A DNA stretch of 64,000 bases from WTJH01 sp049889695 (GTDB lineage: Bacteria > Bacteroidota > Bacteroidia > Flavobacteriales > Flavobacteriaceae). Shown one piece after another: positions 1 to 7,721 of this stretch; positions within the stretch are counted from its first letter, which is position 1, and each line of letters starts with the position of its first letter. A model generated the notes under the pieces. It made no database searches, was not told where the DNA came from, and saw nothing but the letters and a program-made list of their open reading frames with translations. The stretch covers positions 186,001-250,000 of the forward strand of contig JBMHCX010000009.1 of the NCBI GenBank assembly GCA_049889695.1, in the 5' to 3' direction. The translations under genes were made by a program, and so were the position numbers.

Positions 1-41
1 AACCACAATCAGGCGCTCTAACCAACTGAGCTACAACCACC
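1..41 (-). tRNA. tRNA-His (GTG), 5' part only
   Basis: Read on the minus strand this begins with an extra G (G-1, the hallmark of tRNA-His), then a 7-base acceptor strand, the D arm GCTC-loop-GAGC and an anticodon loop TTGTGGT whose central triplet GTG decodes histidine. The T arm and 3' end lie beyond the window start. It sits downstream of bshB1 on the same strand. Confidence 0.85.
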
Positions 42-84
42 GTTTAGCAGCGCAAATTTACAAATTTTTAATAGGCTACAAAAG

Positions 85-807
85 TTAAATGAGAGAATCG
101 AAATCAGCAACCCCAATTAGTCGGTCTACGGTAAAGCCCTCCCCTGCTTCTAAGTCAAGTAAGCGACCTAAATTTCGCGCTCGATAACGGACACTTTCCA
201 AGAAATTTTCACTGCTAATAGGCGTGTTTGGAGCTGAACTATTCGGATCGAAAAATTGACTTTTATACGCTTGAACGGCTTGCATTTTAGCTTCTAAAAA
301 GCCACTGATATCCAAAACGATATCCGGTTGGATTTCTTCCCACTGTATATAGTGTAAGAGTAAGCGTGGACGCCAAGGCTGTTGCAGGGCTCCATCAGGG
401 CCTTTTGTTTCTATACGGGCCAAACCACTTAAAAAGGCTGCATCTTTAACCAGTGCACTACCACGTCCATGGTCGATATGCCGATCGTGGATAGCATTGC
501 ACAAAACAATTTCTGGACGGTGGGTACGTAGTTGTTGAATTACGTGTCGTTGATGGATTTCATCATTGACAAAAAAACCGTCTCGGAATTCCAGGTTACT
601 TCTAAACTCCACTCCAAGGAGTTCGGCCGCATACTTCGATTCTTTTGCTCGAATAGCTGCAGTTCCACGGGTTCCAAGCTCCCCTTGTGTAAGGTCGATA
701 ATACCGACTTTTTTTCCGGAAGCGACTGCTTTCGCCAGACTCCCGCCACAGCCCAACTCCACATCATCCGGGTGGGCACCAAAAGCCAAAATATCTAGGG
801 TTTTCAT
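85..807 (-). CDS. bshB1: Bacillithiol biosynthesis deacetylase BshB1 (PIG-L/LmbE family)
   Basis: This zinc-dependent N-deacetylase of 240 residues is expected to remove the acetyl group from GlcNAc-malate, the second step of bacillithiol synthesis in the cytoplasm. The PIG-L metal motif AHPDD is at residues 11-15, and a second His/Asp cluster (HxxHIDHG) lies near residues 107-114; together they give the usual zinc ligands. There is no signal peptide, and the length fits BshB1 rather than the large secreted PIG-L proteins. Its ATG overlaps the stop codon of the upstream trans-sulfuration gene by 4 bases (ATGA), so the two are probably translationally coupled. Assignment to BshB1 rather than another small LmbE enzyme rests on length, motif spacing and the flavobacterial setting. 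Confidence 0.88.
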   Translation of the reverse strand: MKTLDILAFGAHPDDVELGCGGSLAKAVASGKKVGIIDLTQGELGTRGTAAIRAKESKYAAELLGVEFRSNLEFRDGFFVNDEIHQRHVIQQLRTHRPEIVLCNAIHDRHIDHGRGSALVKDAAFLSGLARIETKGPDGALQQPWRPRLLLHYIQWEEIQPDIVLDISGFLEAKMQAVQAYKSQFFDPNSSAPNTPISSENFLESVRYRARNLGRLLDLEAGEGFTVDRLIGVADFDSLI

Positions 808-1931
808 GCGCCTAATGCCTTTAGGATATCGGCTTCTAAATCTTCAACTGCCTCGATTCCTACCGAAAAACGAATCAGGCTTTCGGATATGCCTTGTTGC
901 TGTCTTTCTTCTGGTGTAAGCAAGGCGTGAGAAGCCAATGGAGGACTTATAACCGTACTTTCAACCCCTGCCAAACTCATGGAAGGCTGAATCAGGTGTA
1001 AACCTTTACAAAAACGAACAGCATCCATATCGTGTAAATCAAATGATAGCATAGCGCCAAAACCCTTCATTTGCTTTCGGGCCAACGCATGCTGAGGATG
1101 TGTCTCCAAACCGGGATAATACACTTTAGCGATGGCAGACTGGCGTTCCAAAAAATGAGCCAAGTGGGTGGCATTTTTAGTTTGCTCTTGAACACGTAAA
1201 TGCAACGTTTTTATACTTCGCTCCAACAACCAAACAGTCTGGTCGCTAAGATTTCCGCCTAAATTTTTAGCCAAGGCATATATGGGCGCCATGTATTGTT
1301 GCGAACAAACAACAGCCCCCGCACTGATATCGCTATGTCCGCCGAGATATTTTGTAGCACTGTGAACAACCATGTCAATCCCAAAGGACAAGGGATTCTG
1401 ATTAATCGGACTTGCAAAAGTATTATCGATCATAGACCAGAGACCTTTGTCTTTGGCAAGGGTTCCTATGGCAGCCAGGTCAATAATATGCAATAGAGGA
1501 TTGCTTGGAGTTTCGATATAAATTCCTTTCGTATTGGGTTGTATAGCCGCTTCAAAGGCCGTAATCGCATGTCCCTCAGCAAATGAAAAATCTATTCCGT
1601 ATTTCGGAAACAACTCTTTTATAAAATTACGCGTTCCCCCATAGAGATCGTTTTGAAAAACAACATGATCGCCCTTTTGCAGGTGGGCCAACAATGCTGT
1701 GCTGATGGCCGCCATCCCAGAACTGAAAATAAGTCCTTTCTCCCCTCCTTCTAAGGCAGCTATTTTTTGTGCTAATCCTTGCTGATTGGGGGTGTTAAAA
1801 TATCGGGGGTATCGGTTTTCATCCGCCTCAAAAAATGGATAAGAGGTACTCGTATACATAGGAGACCCTACTCCACCGTACTGACGATCCTGAAGTGTTC
1901 CTGTATGAACACAATGGGTTGACTTTTTCAT
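804..1931 (-). CDS. Trans-sulfuration PLP enzyme (cystathionine gamma-synthase/lyase family)
   Basis: This 375-residue protein of the Cys/Met metabolism PLP-dependent family interconverts cystathionine, cysteine and homocysteine precursors. The PLP-binding lysine is K194 in SATKYLGGHSD, the phosphate-contacting SSGMAAI segment is at 70-76, and the cofactor-stacking tyrosine region (QNDLYGGT) is at 93-100. Synthase and lyase cannot be separated safely by eye. Lying immediately upstream of bshB1, a cysteine-forming (lyase) role would make sense because bacillithiol is built from cysteine, but that is inference. Start and stop are one base from the neighbouring peroxidase gene, consistent with one transcript. 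Confidence 0.88.
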   Translation of the reverse strand: MKKSTHCVHTGTLQDRQYGGVGSPMYTSTSYPFFEADENRYPRYFNTPNQQGLAQKIAALEGGEKGLIFSSGMAAISTALLAHLQKGDHVVFQNDLYGGTRNFIKELFPKYGIDFSFAEGHAITAFEAAIQPNTKGIYIETPSNPLLHIIDLAAIGTLAKDKGLWSMIDNTFASPINQNPLSFGIDMVVHSATKYLGGHSDISAGAVVCSQQYMAPIYALAKNLGGNLSDQTVWLLERSIKTLHLRVQEQTKNATHLAHFLERQSAIAKVYYPGLETHPQHALARKQMKGFGAMLSFDLHDMDAVRFCKGLHLIQPSMSLAGVESTVISPPLASHALLTPEERQQQGISESLIRFSVGIEAVEDLEADILKALGA

Positions 1932-1932
1932 C

Positions 1933-2484
1933 TTAACTTTCTATCCAGGAAATAATCTCTGGTGCGTCTGGAGAAGTACCCGGCTCGACGACCTGATCGA
2001 TTTTACCATCGGTCCCAATCAAATACTTTTGAAAATTCCAACGGACCTTTGAATCTAAGGTTCCATTTTCACTTTTAGAGGTTAAATAGCTGTAAATCGG
2101 GTGTTGATCGCTTCCTTTGACAGAAATTTTACTCATCATCGGGAAACTTACCCCGTAATTTTTCTGGCAAAAGGCAGCAATTTCTTGGTCGCTCCCAGGC
2201 TCTTGCCATAAAAAATTATTGGCTGGGAAACCGATGATCACAAAATTTTTGTCCTTGTATTGATCATACACTTTTTGCAATTCTGCATATTGGGGCGTAT
2301 AGCCGCATTTCGAGGCAGTATTTACGATCATTACTTTCTTGCCTTGCAATGAAGCAAAATCGAAAGTAGCACCCTCAATATCTGTGACCTTAAATTGATA
2401 AATCGTTTGTTCCATAGTGTTCGGTGTTTGTGCCATTGCCATATAGGTCATACACAACAACAGTAAAGATTTGAATTGTTTCAT
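1933..2484 (-). CDS. Glutathione-peroxidase-like thiol peroxidase, probably exported
   Basis: This 183-residue GPx-family protein reduces peroxides. The catalytic set is intact: C60 (SKCGYTPQY), Q94 (WQEPG), W149 and N150 (WNFQKYLIG). A second cysteine, C106 in FCQKNYGVSFP, occupies the place of the resolving cysteine of yeast and plant GPx-type proteins, so this is likely a thioredoxin-dependent 2-Cys peroxidase, not a selenoenzyme. The first about 18 residues form a hydrophobic signal-like segment ending AMAQT, which suggests export to the periplasm. A thiol peroxidase beside bshB1 and a trans-sulfuration enzyme gives the run a redox theme. Confidence 0.88.
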   Translation of the reverse strand: MKQFKSLLLLCMTYMAMAQTPNTMEQTIYQFKVTDIEGATFDFASLQGKKVMIVNTASKCGYTPQYAELQKVYDQYKDKNFVIIGFPANNFLWQEPGSDQEIAAFCQKNYGVSFPMMSKISVKGSDQHPIYSYLTSKSENGTLDSKVRWNFQKYLIGTDGKIDQVVEPGTSPDAPEIISWIES

Positions 2485-2506
2485 AGCAAAATTTTAATGT
2501 GCTAAT

Positions 2507-2779
2507 TTACACGATTTCTGCCGATAGTCCAGCATCTAATAGAGCACTACAACGCGGAACTAATTCCTCATAGGAACCTGTTTTTACCCCACACTGCCCG
2601 CTAAAATGAACGATGTAGGCACACTGCTCCGCCTGTTCGACGGTATGTTCACATACCCGAACAAGCGTTTCGATGACATGTTCAAAAGTATTCACATCAT
2701 CGTTATACAAAATAATTTCGTGCTCTTTATCCAAAGCTACCTCCAAAGATAGTTCTTCTTCAGGCGTAGGAGATGTCAT
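2507..2779 (-). CDS. clpS: ATP-dependent Clp protease adaptor ClpS
   Basis: This 90-residue adaptor delivers N-degron substrates to ClpA/ClpC-ClpP. The ClpS core motif LYNDDVNTFEHVIETL, which forms the N-degron pocket, is near residues 29-44. The reading frame remains open upstream into prmA, but the ATG at 2777-2779 gives the family's normal length, starts just before the characteristic acidic flexible tail, and lies 10 bases after the prmA stop. An earlier start would overlap prmA by about 60 bases. Expression is probably with tpiA and prmA. Confidence 0.9.
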   Translation of the reverse strand: MTSPTPEEELSLEVALDKEHEIILYNDDVNTFEHVIETLVRVCEHTVEQAEQCAYIVHFSGQCGVKTGSYEELVPRCSALLDAGLSAEIV

Positions 2780-2789
2780 GGAGTTAGTA

Positions 2790-3611
2790 TCATTGGAGTA
2801 TCGCTGCCATCCAATTGTCTTTCGTTTCATGCTGAATAATCTTAAAACCAAAATCGGCTAACCACTGTTGCATTTCGGACCAGTCCGACTGTAAAAAACC
2901 ACTAATAAAAATTACCCCTCCTGGGTTAAGATGCTGTTTTAAAGTAGGGAGATCGGCCATCAATACATTTCTATTGATATTGGCCAATATCCAATCGTAA
3001 TTCTCTTGGACACGCGCTATATTGCCTTGCACCACTTCAAAATTAGAGCAATTATTGTGGGCTGCATTTTCTCGCGAATTTTCTACACACCAATCGTCAA
3101 TATCAATCCCATGGGCATGTGAAGCCCCCATTTTTAGTGCTAATATTCCCAAAACTCCAGTTCCACATCCCATATCAAGCACTTTGGAAGGACTGCTTTT
3201 TTGCTCCAACATCAACTGTATCATTAGTTGTGTGGTCTGATGATGCCCTGTTCCAAAGCTCATCTTTGGCGTGATTATTAATTCATAGGGATAATTTTGG
3301 GGGGGATGAAATTCCGCGCGAACTAAACACTGATCACCAACGACAATCGGCTCAAAATTTTTTTCCCAAGTTTCGTTCCAATTCTGCTTTAAATGTTCGG
3401 TTACCTGAAGGCCAATTACAACCTCAGAATGATTCTTTAAGGGATAATTCTCCAAGAGCCCAGAATCGAACTGCTCTTTGGGCATAAAAGCCTTTAACCC
3501 CTGCTCTGTGAGCTCGAAAGAATCGAAGGGCAGGTCGTTCAAATAGGCCAAGAGTATTTCACTCCAAGGTTCGGGTGGATCGACGGTAAAATCGCACTCG
3601 ATATAATCCAT
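2790..3611 (-). CDS. prmA: Ribosomal protein L11 methyltransferase PrmA
   Basis: This 273-residue SAM-dependent methyltransferase trimethylates ribosomal protein L11. An N-terminal substrate-recognition domain is followed by the class I methyltransferase fold, with the SAM loop DMGCGTG at residues 146-152 and the ANINRNVL segment (NILA/NPPY position) at about 209-216. The MSFGTGHHQTT motif typical of PrmA is at 117-127. The gene starts one base after the tpiA stop region and is followed at 10 bases by clpS; the prmA-clpS pairing is common in Bacteroidota. Confidence 0.92.
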   Translation of the reverse strand: MDYIECDFTVDPPEPWSEILLAYLNDLPFDSFELTEQGLKAFMPKEQFDSGLLENYPLKNHSEVVIGLQVTEHLKQNWNETWEKNFEPIVVGDQCLVRAEFHPPQNYPYELIITPKMSFGTGHHQTTQLMIQLMLEQKSSPSKVLDMGCGTGVLGILALKMGASHAHGIDIDDWCVENSRENAAHNNCSNFEVVQGNIARVQENYDWILANINRNVLMADLPTLKQHLNPGGVIFISGFLQSDWSEMQQWLADFGFKIIQHETKDNWMAAILQ

Positions 3612-3612
3612 G

Positions 3613-4359
3613 TTAAAATGCGTTTGCGATGGCTAAGAAGTCGTCCGCTTGAAGACTAGCTCCACCGACCAAACCACCGTCTACATCCGGTTGGTTGAAT
3701 ATTTCAGCAGCATTCGCTGGCTTAACCGATCCGCCATAGAGTATGGAGGTTTGTTCTGCCACATCGTTCCCCAACTGCTGTTGGACCAAAGTGCGAATAA
3801 AAGCGTGCATTTCTTGGGCTTGTTCAGGCGAAGCTGTTTCGCCAGTTCCAATGGCCCAAACAGGCTCGTATGCTAATACTATCTTCGACCAATCGCTAGC
3901 AGATCGATCCAATACAACCGATAATTGCTTTGCTACAATTTCGTTTTGTTGGTTGGCTTTGCGCTCCTCTAATTTTTCGCCAAAGCAAAAAACAATTTCC
4001 ATTCCGGCCGCCAAAGCTGCCTCCACCTTTTGAGCCAATAGTGCTTCGTCTTCTTGGAACATTTCACGACGCTCTGAATGTCCTAAAATAACCGTTTTAA
4101 TCCCGAGGGAAGTAAGCATTTCTACCGATACTTCTCCTGTAAAGGCTCCATTAGAGGCCTGGTGCACATTTTGTGCCATGACTTCAATACTGCTATCCCC
4201 CAATTGGCGAAGCGATTGTTCCAATTGTACAAAAGAAGGGCCTACTATCATCCGAACATTTTCGGGATAAGTTCCGGCAGATAATCCTTCTAACAACTGT
4301 GCTCCAGCGCTATGGGTTAAATTCATTTTCCAATTTCCTGCGACAATGTTTTTTCTCAT
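3613..4359 (-). CDS. tpiA: Triosephosphate isomerase
   Basis: This 248-residue glycolytic TIM-barrel enzyme interconverts dihydroxyacetone phosphate and glyceraldehyde 3-phosphate. All catalytic residues are visible: N9 and K11 (GNWKMN), H94 (GHSERR) and E165 (AYEPVWAIGTG). The phosphate loop GGSVKPAN is in the last quarter. Length is normal. The gene lies 7 bases after the ABC permease gene and 1 base before prmA, so it is internal to a multi-gene transcript. Confidence 0.96.
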   Translation of the reverse strand: MRKNIVAGNWKMNLTHSAGAQLLEGLSAGTYPENVRMIVGPSFVQLEQSLRQLGDSSIEVMAQNVHQASNGAFTGEVSVEMLTSLGIKTVILGHSERREMFQEDEALLAQKVEAALAAGMEIVFCFGEKLEERKANQQNEIVAKQLSVVLDRSASDWSKIVLAYEPVWAIGTGETASPEQAQEMHAFIRTLVQQQLGNDVAEQTSILYGGSVKPANAAEIFNQPDVDGGLVGGASLQADDFLAIANAF

Positions 4360-4366
4360 CAGTTTT

Positions 4367-5446
4367 CTATATATGGTTTCTTACTCGTGGATCGAGAATG
4401 ACATAGATCCAATCCACACAAAAATTAATCAGCGTAAAGATAAAAGCTATCGTAATAACAGCTCCCATAATTACAGGAATATCTAATCCGTTCAGGGCTG
4501 CAACGATTTCTCTACCCAGCCCCTTCCATCCAAAGATATACTCTACAAATACAGCCCCAGCTAACAGAGATGCAAACCAACCAGAGGTAGCTGTAACCAC
4601 TGGAGTTAAGGCGTTTTTGAGCGCGTGCTTCCACAGTATCTGTAAGGGGGAAAGGCCTTTAGAACGAGCGGTTCGAATATAATCGGCTTGCCAAACTTCC
4701 AGCAAACTACTGCGAATCAGCTGAATTACCAAGGCCAAAGGACGGATGCCCAAGACAATGGCCGGCAAAAGTAAGTTCCGCCACTGGATGGTATAGGACT
4801 CCCCGTAGTCGTCCAGATGATAGAGGCTACCCGTCATCTGTAAACCCGTATAATCTTTTAAAACATAACCAAAGAACCACGAAAAAAGAATGGCGCTAAA
4901 AAAAGAGGGAACAGATATCCCCAAGGTGCTGAAAAACAATAAAAAACGATCTAATATCCGATCTTTGTAGAACATGGCTAAAGTTCCGAAGAGTATTCCA
5001 AAAAACACCCCAATACTGATAGAAGCCACCGCCAATAGGATGGTATGCGGCAAGGTTTCTCTTAAAATAGCCGTCACAGCTTTTCCTGTTTTTTGATAGG
5101 ACGTTCTGAAATAAGGCCATTTCAGTACCCAGTTCGACCGACCGATGGAAAAAAGAACAATCCCACCGTATTTTTCAGAACGATAATGCGCAAAATGTTC
5201 CTCGTTTGCGGGATGGACCGAAACAGGCGACAGGTCGTTGAGATAATAGAGATATTGTTGCCGGACAGGCAAATCGAAGCCGTATTTTTTTTTGAGTTGT
5301 TCTAGCTGCTGACTGTTTTCATTCTGGTCCAACATCATCTGAGCTGGGTCTCCTGGAAGAATAGTAAATAGAAAAAACACTAAGCTGACGACTCCCCACA
5401 ATACTAGGATTAATTGAAACAATTGTTTTGTGAGAACAGTTAACAT
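4367..5446 (-). CDS. Orphan ABC transporter permease, DppB/OppB type
   Basis: This inner-membrane permease of 359 residues is of the peptide/nickel (binding-protein-dependent) class. The N-terminal segment resembles OppB/DppB (FTILPGDPA), about six hydrophobic helices follow, and the cytoplasmic EAA-like loop and the C-terminal VFVEYIFGWKGLGREIVAAL motif are clear. Residues about 75-115 form an unusually long, polar periplasmic insert. No second permease, ATPase or binding protein is adjacent; the neighbours are a DUF1599 gene (7-base overlap) and tpiA. Substrate is unknown; the partner subunits must be encoded elsewhere. Confidence 0.85.
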   Translation of the reverse strand: MLTVLTKQLFQLILVLWGVVSLVFFLFTILPGDPAQMMLDQNENSQQLEQLKKKYGFDLPVRQQYLYYLNDLSPVSVHPANEEHFAHYRSEKYGGIVLFSIGRSNWVLKWPYFRTSYQKTGKAVTAILRETLPHTILLAVASISIGVFFGILFGTLAMFYKDRILDRFLLFFSTLGISVPSFFSAILFSWFFGYVLKDYTGLQMTGSLYHLDDYGESYTIQWRNLLLPAIVLGIRPLALVIQLIRSSLLEVWQADYIRTARSKGLSPLQILWKHALKNALTPVVTATSGWFASLLAGAVFVEYIFGWKGLGREIVAALNGLDIPVIMGAVITIAFIFTLINFCVDWIYVILDPRVRNHI

Positions 5447-5994
5447 TCGTCTGTTGCTTGCTCTGACAGTAAAATTAAGGCGAACAGGGCGTAGTTCACC
5501 ATATCCATATAGTTGGCTTCGATTCCTTCGGAAACCAATGTCTTACCAGAATTGTCTTCAATTTGTTTGACGCGTAATAATTTTTGAAGAATCAAATCTG
5601 TAAGCGAGGAAACGCGCATGTCGCGCCATGCTTCTCCATAATCATGATTTTTTAACAACATCAAATCATAGCAAGCTTTGGCATTGTATTTAAACGCTTG
5701 GAGTGCTTCCTCAGCAGTCATATCAGGTTGGTCGACCACCCCTTTGTCTAACTGAATAAGCCCCATTATACTGTAATTCACAATACCGATAAATTCCGAG
5801 CGTTGTCCTTCCGCTATTTTTTGGGTCTTTTGCTGTTGTATACTGCGAATACGCTGGGCTTTGATAAAGATCTGATCTGTTAATGATGGAAGTCTCAATA
5901 TCCGCCATGCAGTCCCATAATCGACCGCCTTTTTTGCAAACAAGCTGGTGCATTGTTCAAGAACCTCTTCGTATTGTTGGTTGGTATCGGGCAT
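5440..5994 (-). CDS. DUF1599 (nucleotide-modification-associated) protein with two tandem copies
   Basis: This 184-residue soluble protein of the DUF1599 family has no established biochemical function. The sequence is an internal duplication: DYGTAWRILRLPSLTDQI (residues 25-42) is matched by DYGEAWRDMRVSSLTDLI (118-135), each preceded by a helical segment and followed by a helix ending VNYSIMGLIQL or VNYALFALILL. The gene heads the minus-strand run leading to tpiA and diverges from folP, an arrangement I recall as frequent in Flavobacteriia. Its start is 58 bases from the folP start. Confidence 0.82.
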   Translation of the reverse strand: MPDTNQQYEEVLEQCTSLFAKKAVDYGTAWRILRLPSLTDQIFIKAQRIRSIQQQKTQKIAEGQRSEFIGIVNYSIMGLIQLDKGVVDQPDMTAEEALQAFKYNAKACYDLMLLKNHDYGEAWRDMRVSSLTDLILQKLLRVKQIEDNSGKTLVSEGIEANYMDMVNYALFALILLSEQATDEC

Positions 5995-6000
5995 CCCTTT

Positions 6001-6008
6001 TATTTTTG
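6001..6008 (+). promoter_or_regulatory. folP promoter -7 box (TATTTTTG)
   Basis: The box matches the Bacteroidota consensus TAnnTTTG. TTG triplets at 5977-5979 and 5981-5983 lie 21 and 17 bases upstream, in the range of the -33 element. It would start transcription near 6014, about 40 bases before the folP ATG. Confidence 0.55.
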
Positions 6009-6024
6009 CTTAAATTTCGAATAA

Positions 6025-6041
6025 TTTTCCGACTCGGAAAA
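6025..6041. promoter_or_regulatory. Perfect 17-bp palindrome in the folP leader
   Basis: TTTTCCGA and TCGGAAAA are exact inverted copies around a single central C. The site sits between the folP -7 box and the folP ATG, starting 17 bases downstream of the box. It could be an operator for a dimeric regulator or a small RNA hairpin; no regulator is identified. Confidence 0.45.
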
Positions 6042-6052
6042 AGAAAGTTTTT

Positions 6053-6892
6053 ATGGAATTTCAAACAAAAGCCTCTATCCGTTGTGGTGGAAAACTCATT
6101 GCATTAGACAAACCCCTGGCCATGGGGATTCTAAATATCACCCCCGACTCCTTTTACGATGGCGGCCACTTCAATGAAGAAGTTAAAGCTTTGTCACAGA
6201 CAGAAAAGATGCTATCAGCGGGTGCAAAAATTATCGATGTCGGGGCAGCCAGTAGTAAGCCCGGAAGTGCCTTGATCGATCCGGAAGAAGAATGTCAACG
6301 TCTATTACCCATCTTGGAAAAACTCCTTCAACGCTTTCCAGCGGCACTTTTTTCGATAGACACCTATAACAGTGCCACCGCCAAAGCAGCTATTGAAATG
6401 GGAGCACATATCATTAATGATATTTCAGCCGGAAATATCGACTCAGAGATGATGGCAGTTGTCGGTCACTACAAGGTTCCATATATCATGATGCACATGC
6501 AAGGTACCCCATTAAACATGCAAGTTAACCCACAATACAACAATATTGTCGAAGAGATAAAACTGTATTTTCAGCATAAAATCGAGCAGGCCTATGCGGC
6601 AGGAATCACCGATCTGATCCTCGATCCGGGGTTTGGGTTTGGCAAAAAACTGGAAGACAACTACGAAATACTCCGCTATTTTGAAACCCTGCAGACCCTC
6701 GGATTACCTCTCCTTGCGGGTCTGTCGCGTAAATCGATGATCTATAAAACATTGAATATCACTGCCGACCAAGCGCTGAACGGCACAACGGCGCTGAACA
6801 GTATCGCATTACTAAAAGGAGCCAAAATATTGCGGGTTCACGATGTGGAAGCAGCCGTCGAATGTATTCAACTGCACGAGTCCTTAAATTAA
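6053..6892 (+). CDS. folP: Dihydropteroate synthase
   Basis: This 279-residue TIM-barrel enzyme joins p-aminobenzoate to dihydropterin pyrophosphate in folate synthesis, and is the sulfonamide target. The pterin-site motif MGILNITPDSFYDGG is at 24-38, the loop-2 motif IIDVGAASSKPG at 60-71 (this family often has GGESTRPG here), DPGFGFGK near 190, and the C-terminal SRKSMI with the substrate-binding lysine near 226-231. The gene diverges from the DUF1599 gene and is followed 40 bases later by cdaA. Confidence 0.94.
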   Translation: MEFQTKASIRCGGKLIALDKPLAMGILNITPDSFYDGGHFNEEVKALSQTEKMLSAGAKIIDVGAASSKPGSALIDPEEECQRLLPILEKLLQRFPAALFSIDTYNSATAKAAIEMGAHIINDISAGNIDSEMMAVVGHYKVPYIMMHMQGTPLNMQVNPQYNNIVEEIKLYFQHKIEQAYAAGITDLILDPGFGFGKKLEDNYEILRYFETLQTLGLPLLAGLSRKSMIYKTLNITADQALNGTTALNSIALLKGAKILRVHDVEAAVECIQLHESLN

Positions 6893-6932
6893 TTTCTATT
6901 TTTACGTATCTATCGGCTAAAAAGCGTTTTCC

Positions 6933-7721
6933 TTGAATGCACTTGAATTTTTTAATTTTTCCTTCATCGACCTGGTCGATATAGCCCTCGTAGCGCTTTT
7001 GTTATTCTTGTTCTACAGGCTGGTAAAAGGGACAGTTGCTATTAATATATTCTTAGGTATCGTAATTATCTATCTGATCTGGAAGCTCACAGATGTCTTA
7101 AATATGGATGTTTTGAGTAACATACTCGGGAACTTTATTAGTGTTGGATTTTTTGCCCTCATAGTTGTCTTTCAGCAAGAGATTCGAAAATTCTTATTGC
7201 TTATTGGGTCTACTAATTTCGCCCGTAGAAGAAATCTCATCAGATATTTTCGCTTTTTAGACGCCTCCACTGATCAGGTACACTTAAATATCAATGAAGT
7301 AGTAAAAGCTTGTTTCAACCTTGCTCAGCAAAAGTTTGGGGCCCTCCTAGTGATCGAGCGTAGTAACGATTTAGAATTTGTTAAAAACACCGGAGATGCC
7401 ACCAATATTCAGATCAGTTCGGCCATATTAGAAACCATCTTTTACAAAAACGGACCCATGCACGATGGAGCCGTTATTATTCAGAACGATACAATTCAGG
7501 CTGCACGGGTAATACTTCCCGTGAGTGAAAGCAGAGAGCTTCCCAAGCGCTTGGGCCTGCGCCATCGGGCCGCAATAGGGGTCACCGAAAAAACTGATGC
7601 ACTTGCCCTAGTCGTTTCAGAACAAAGTGGCCTTATCAGCTACATTAAAAATGGCGAGTACCAGATCATTAAGGATCCCGAAAAACTTAAATCGTTATTA
7701 CAAGAGGACCTAAGCGTTTAA
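6933..7721 (+). CDS. cdaA: Diadenylate cyclase CdaA (c-di-AMP synthase)
   Basis: This membrane-anchored enzyme of 262 residues condenses two ATP to cyclic di-AMP, a second messenger for potassium and cell-wall homeostasis. Three N-terminal transmembrane helices (about 13-30, 35-52, 66-82) precede the DAC domain, with DGA at 178-180 and RHR at 210-212, the active-site signatures. The start is a TTG at 6933; the nearby ATG at 6937 is out of frame, and the TTG start gives the expected N-terminus. The last 4 bases overlap the convergent ABC exporter gene. Linkage to folP suggests co-transcription. Confidence 0.92.
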   Translation: MNALEFFNFSFIDLVDIALVALLLFLFYRLVKGTVAINIFLGIVIIYLIWKLTDVLNMDVLSNILGNFISVGFFALIVVFQQEIRKFLLLIGSTNFARRRNLIRYFRFLDASTDQVHLNINEVVKACFNLAQQKFGALLVIERSNDLEFVKNTGDATNIQISSAILETIFYKNGPMHDGAVIIQNDTIQAARVILPVSESRELPKRLGLRHRAAIGVTEKTDALALVVSEQSGLISYIKNGEYQIIKDPEKLKSLLQEDLSV

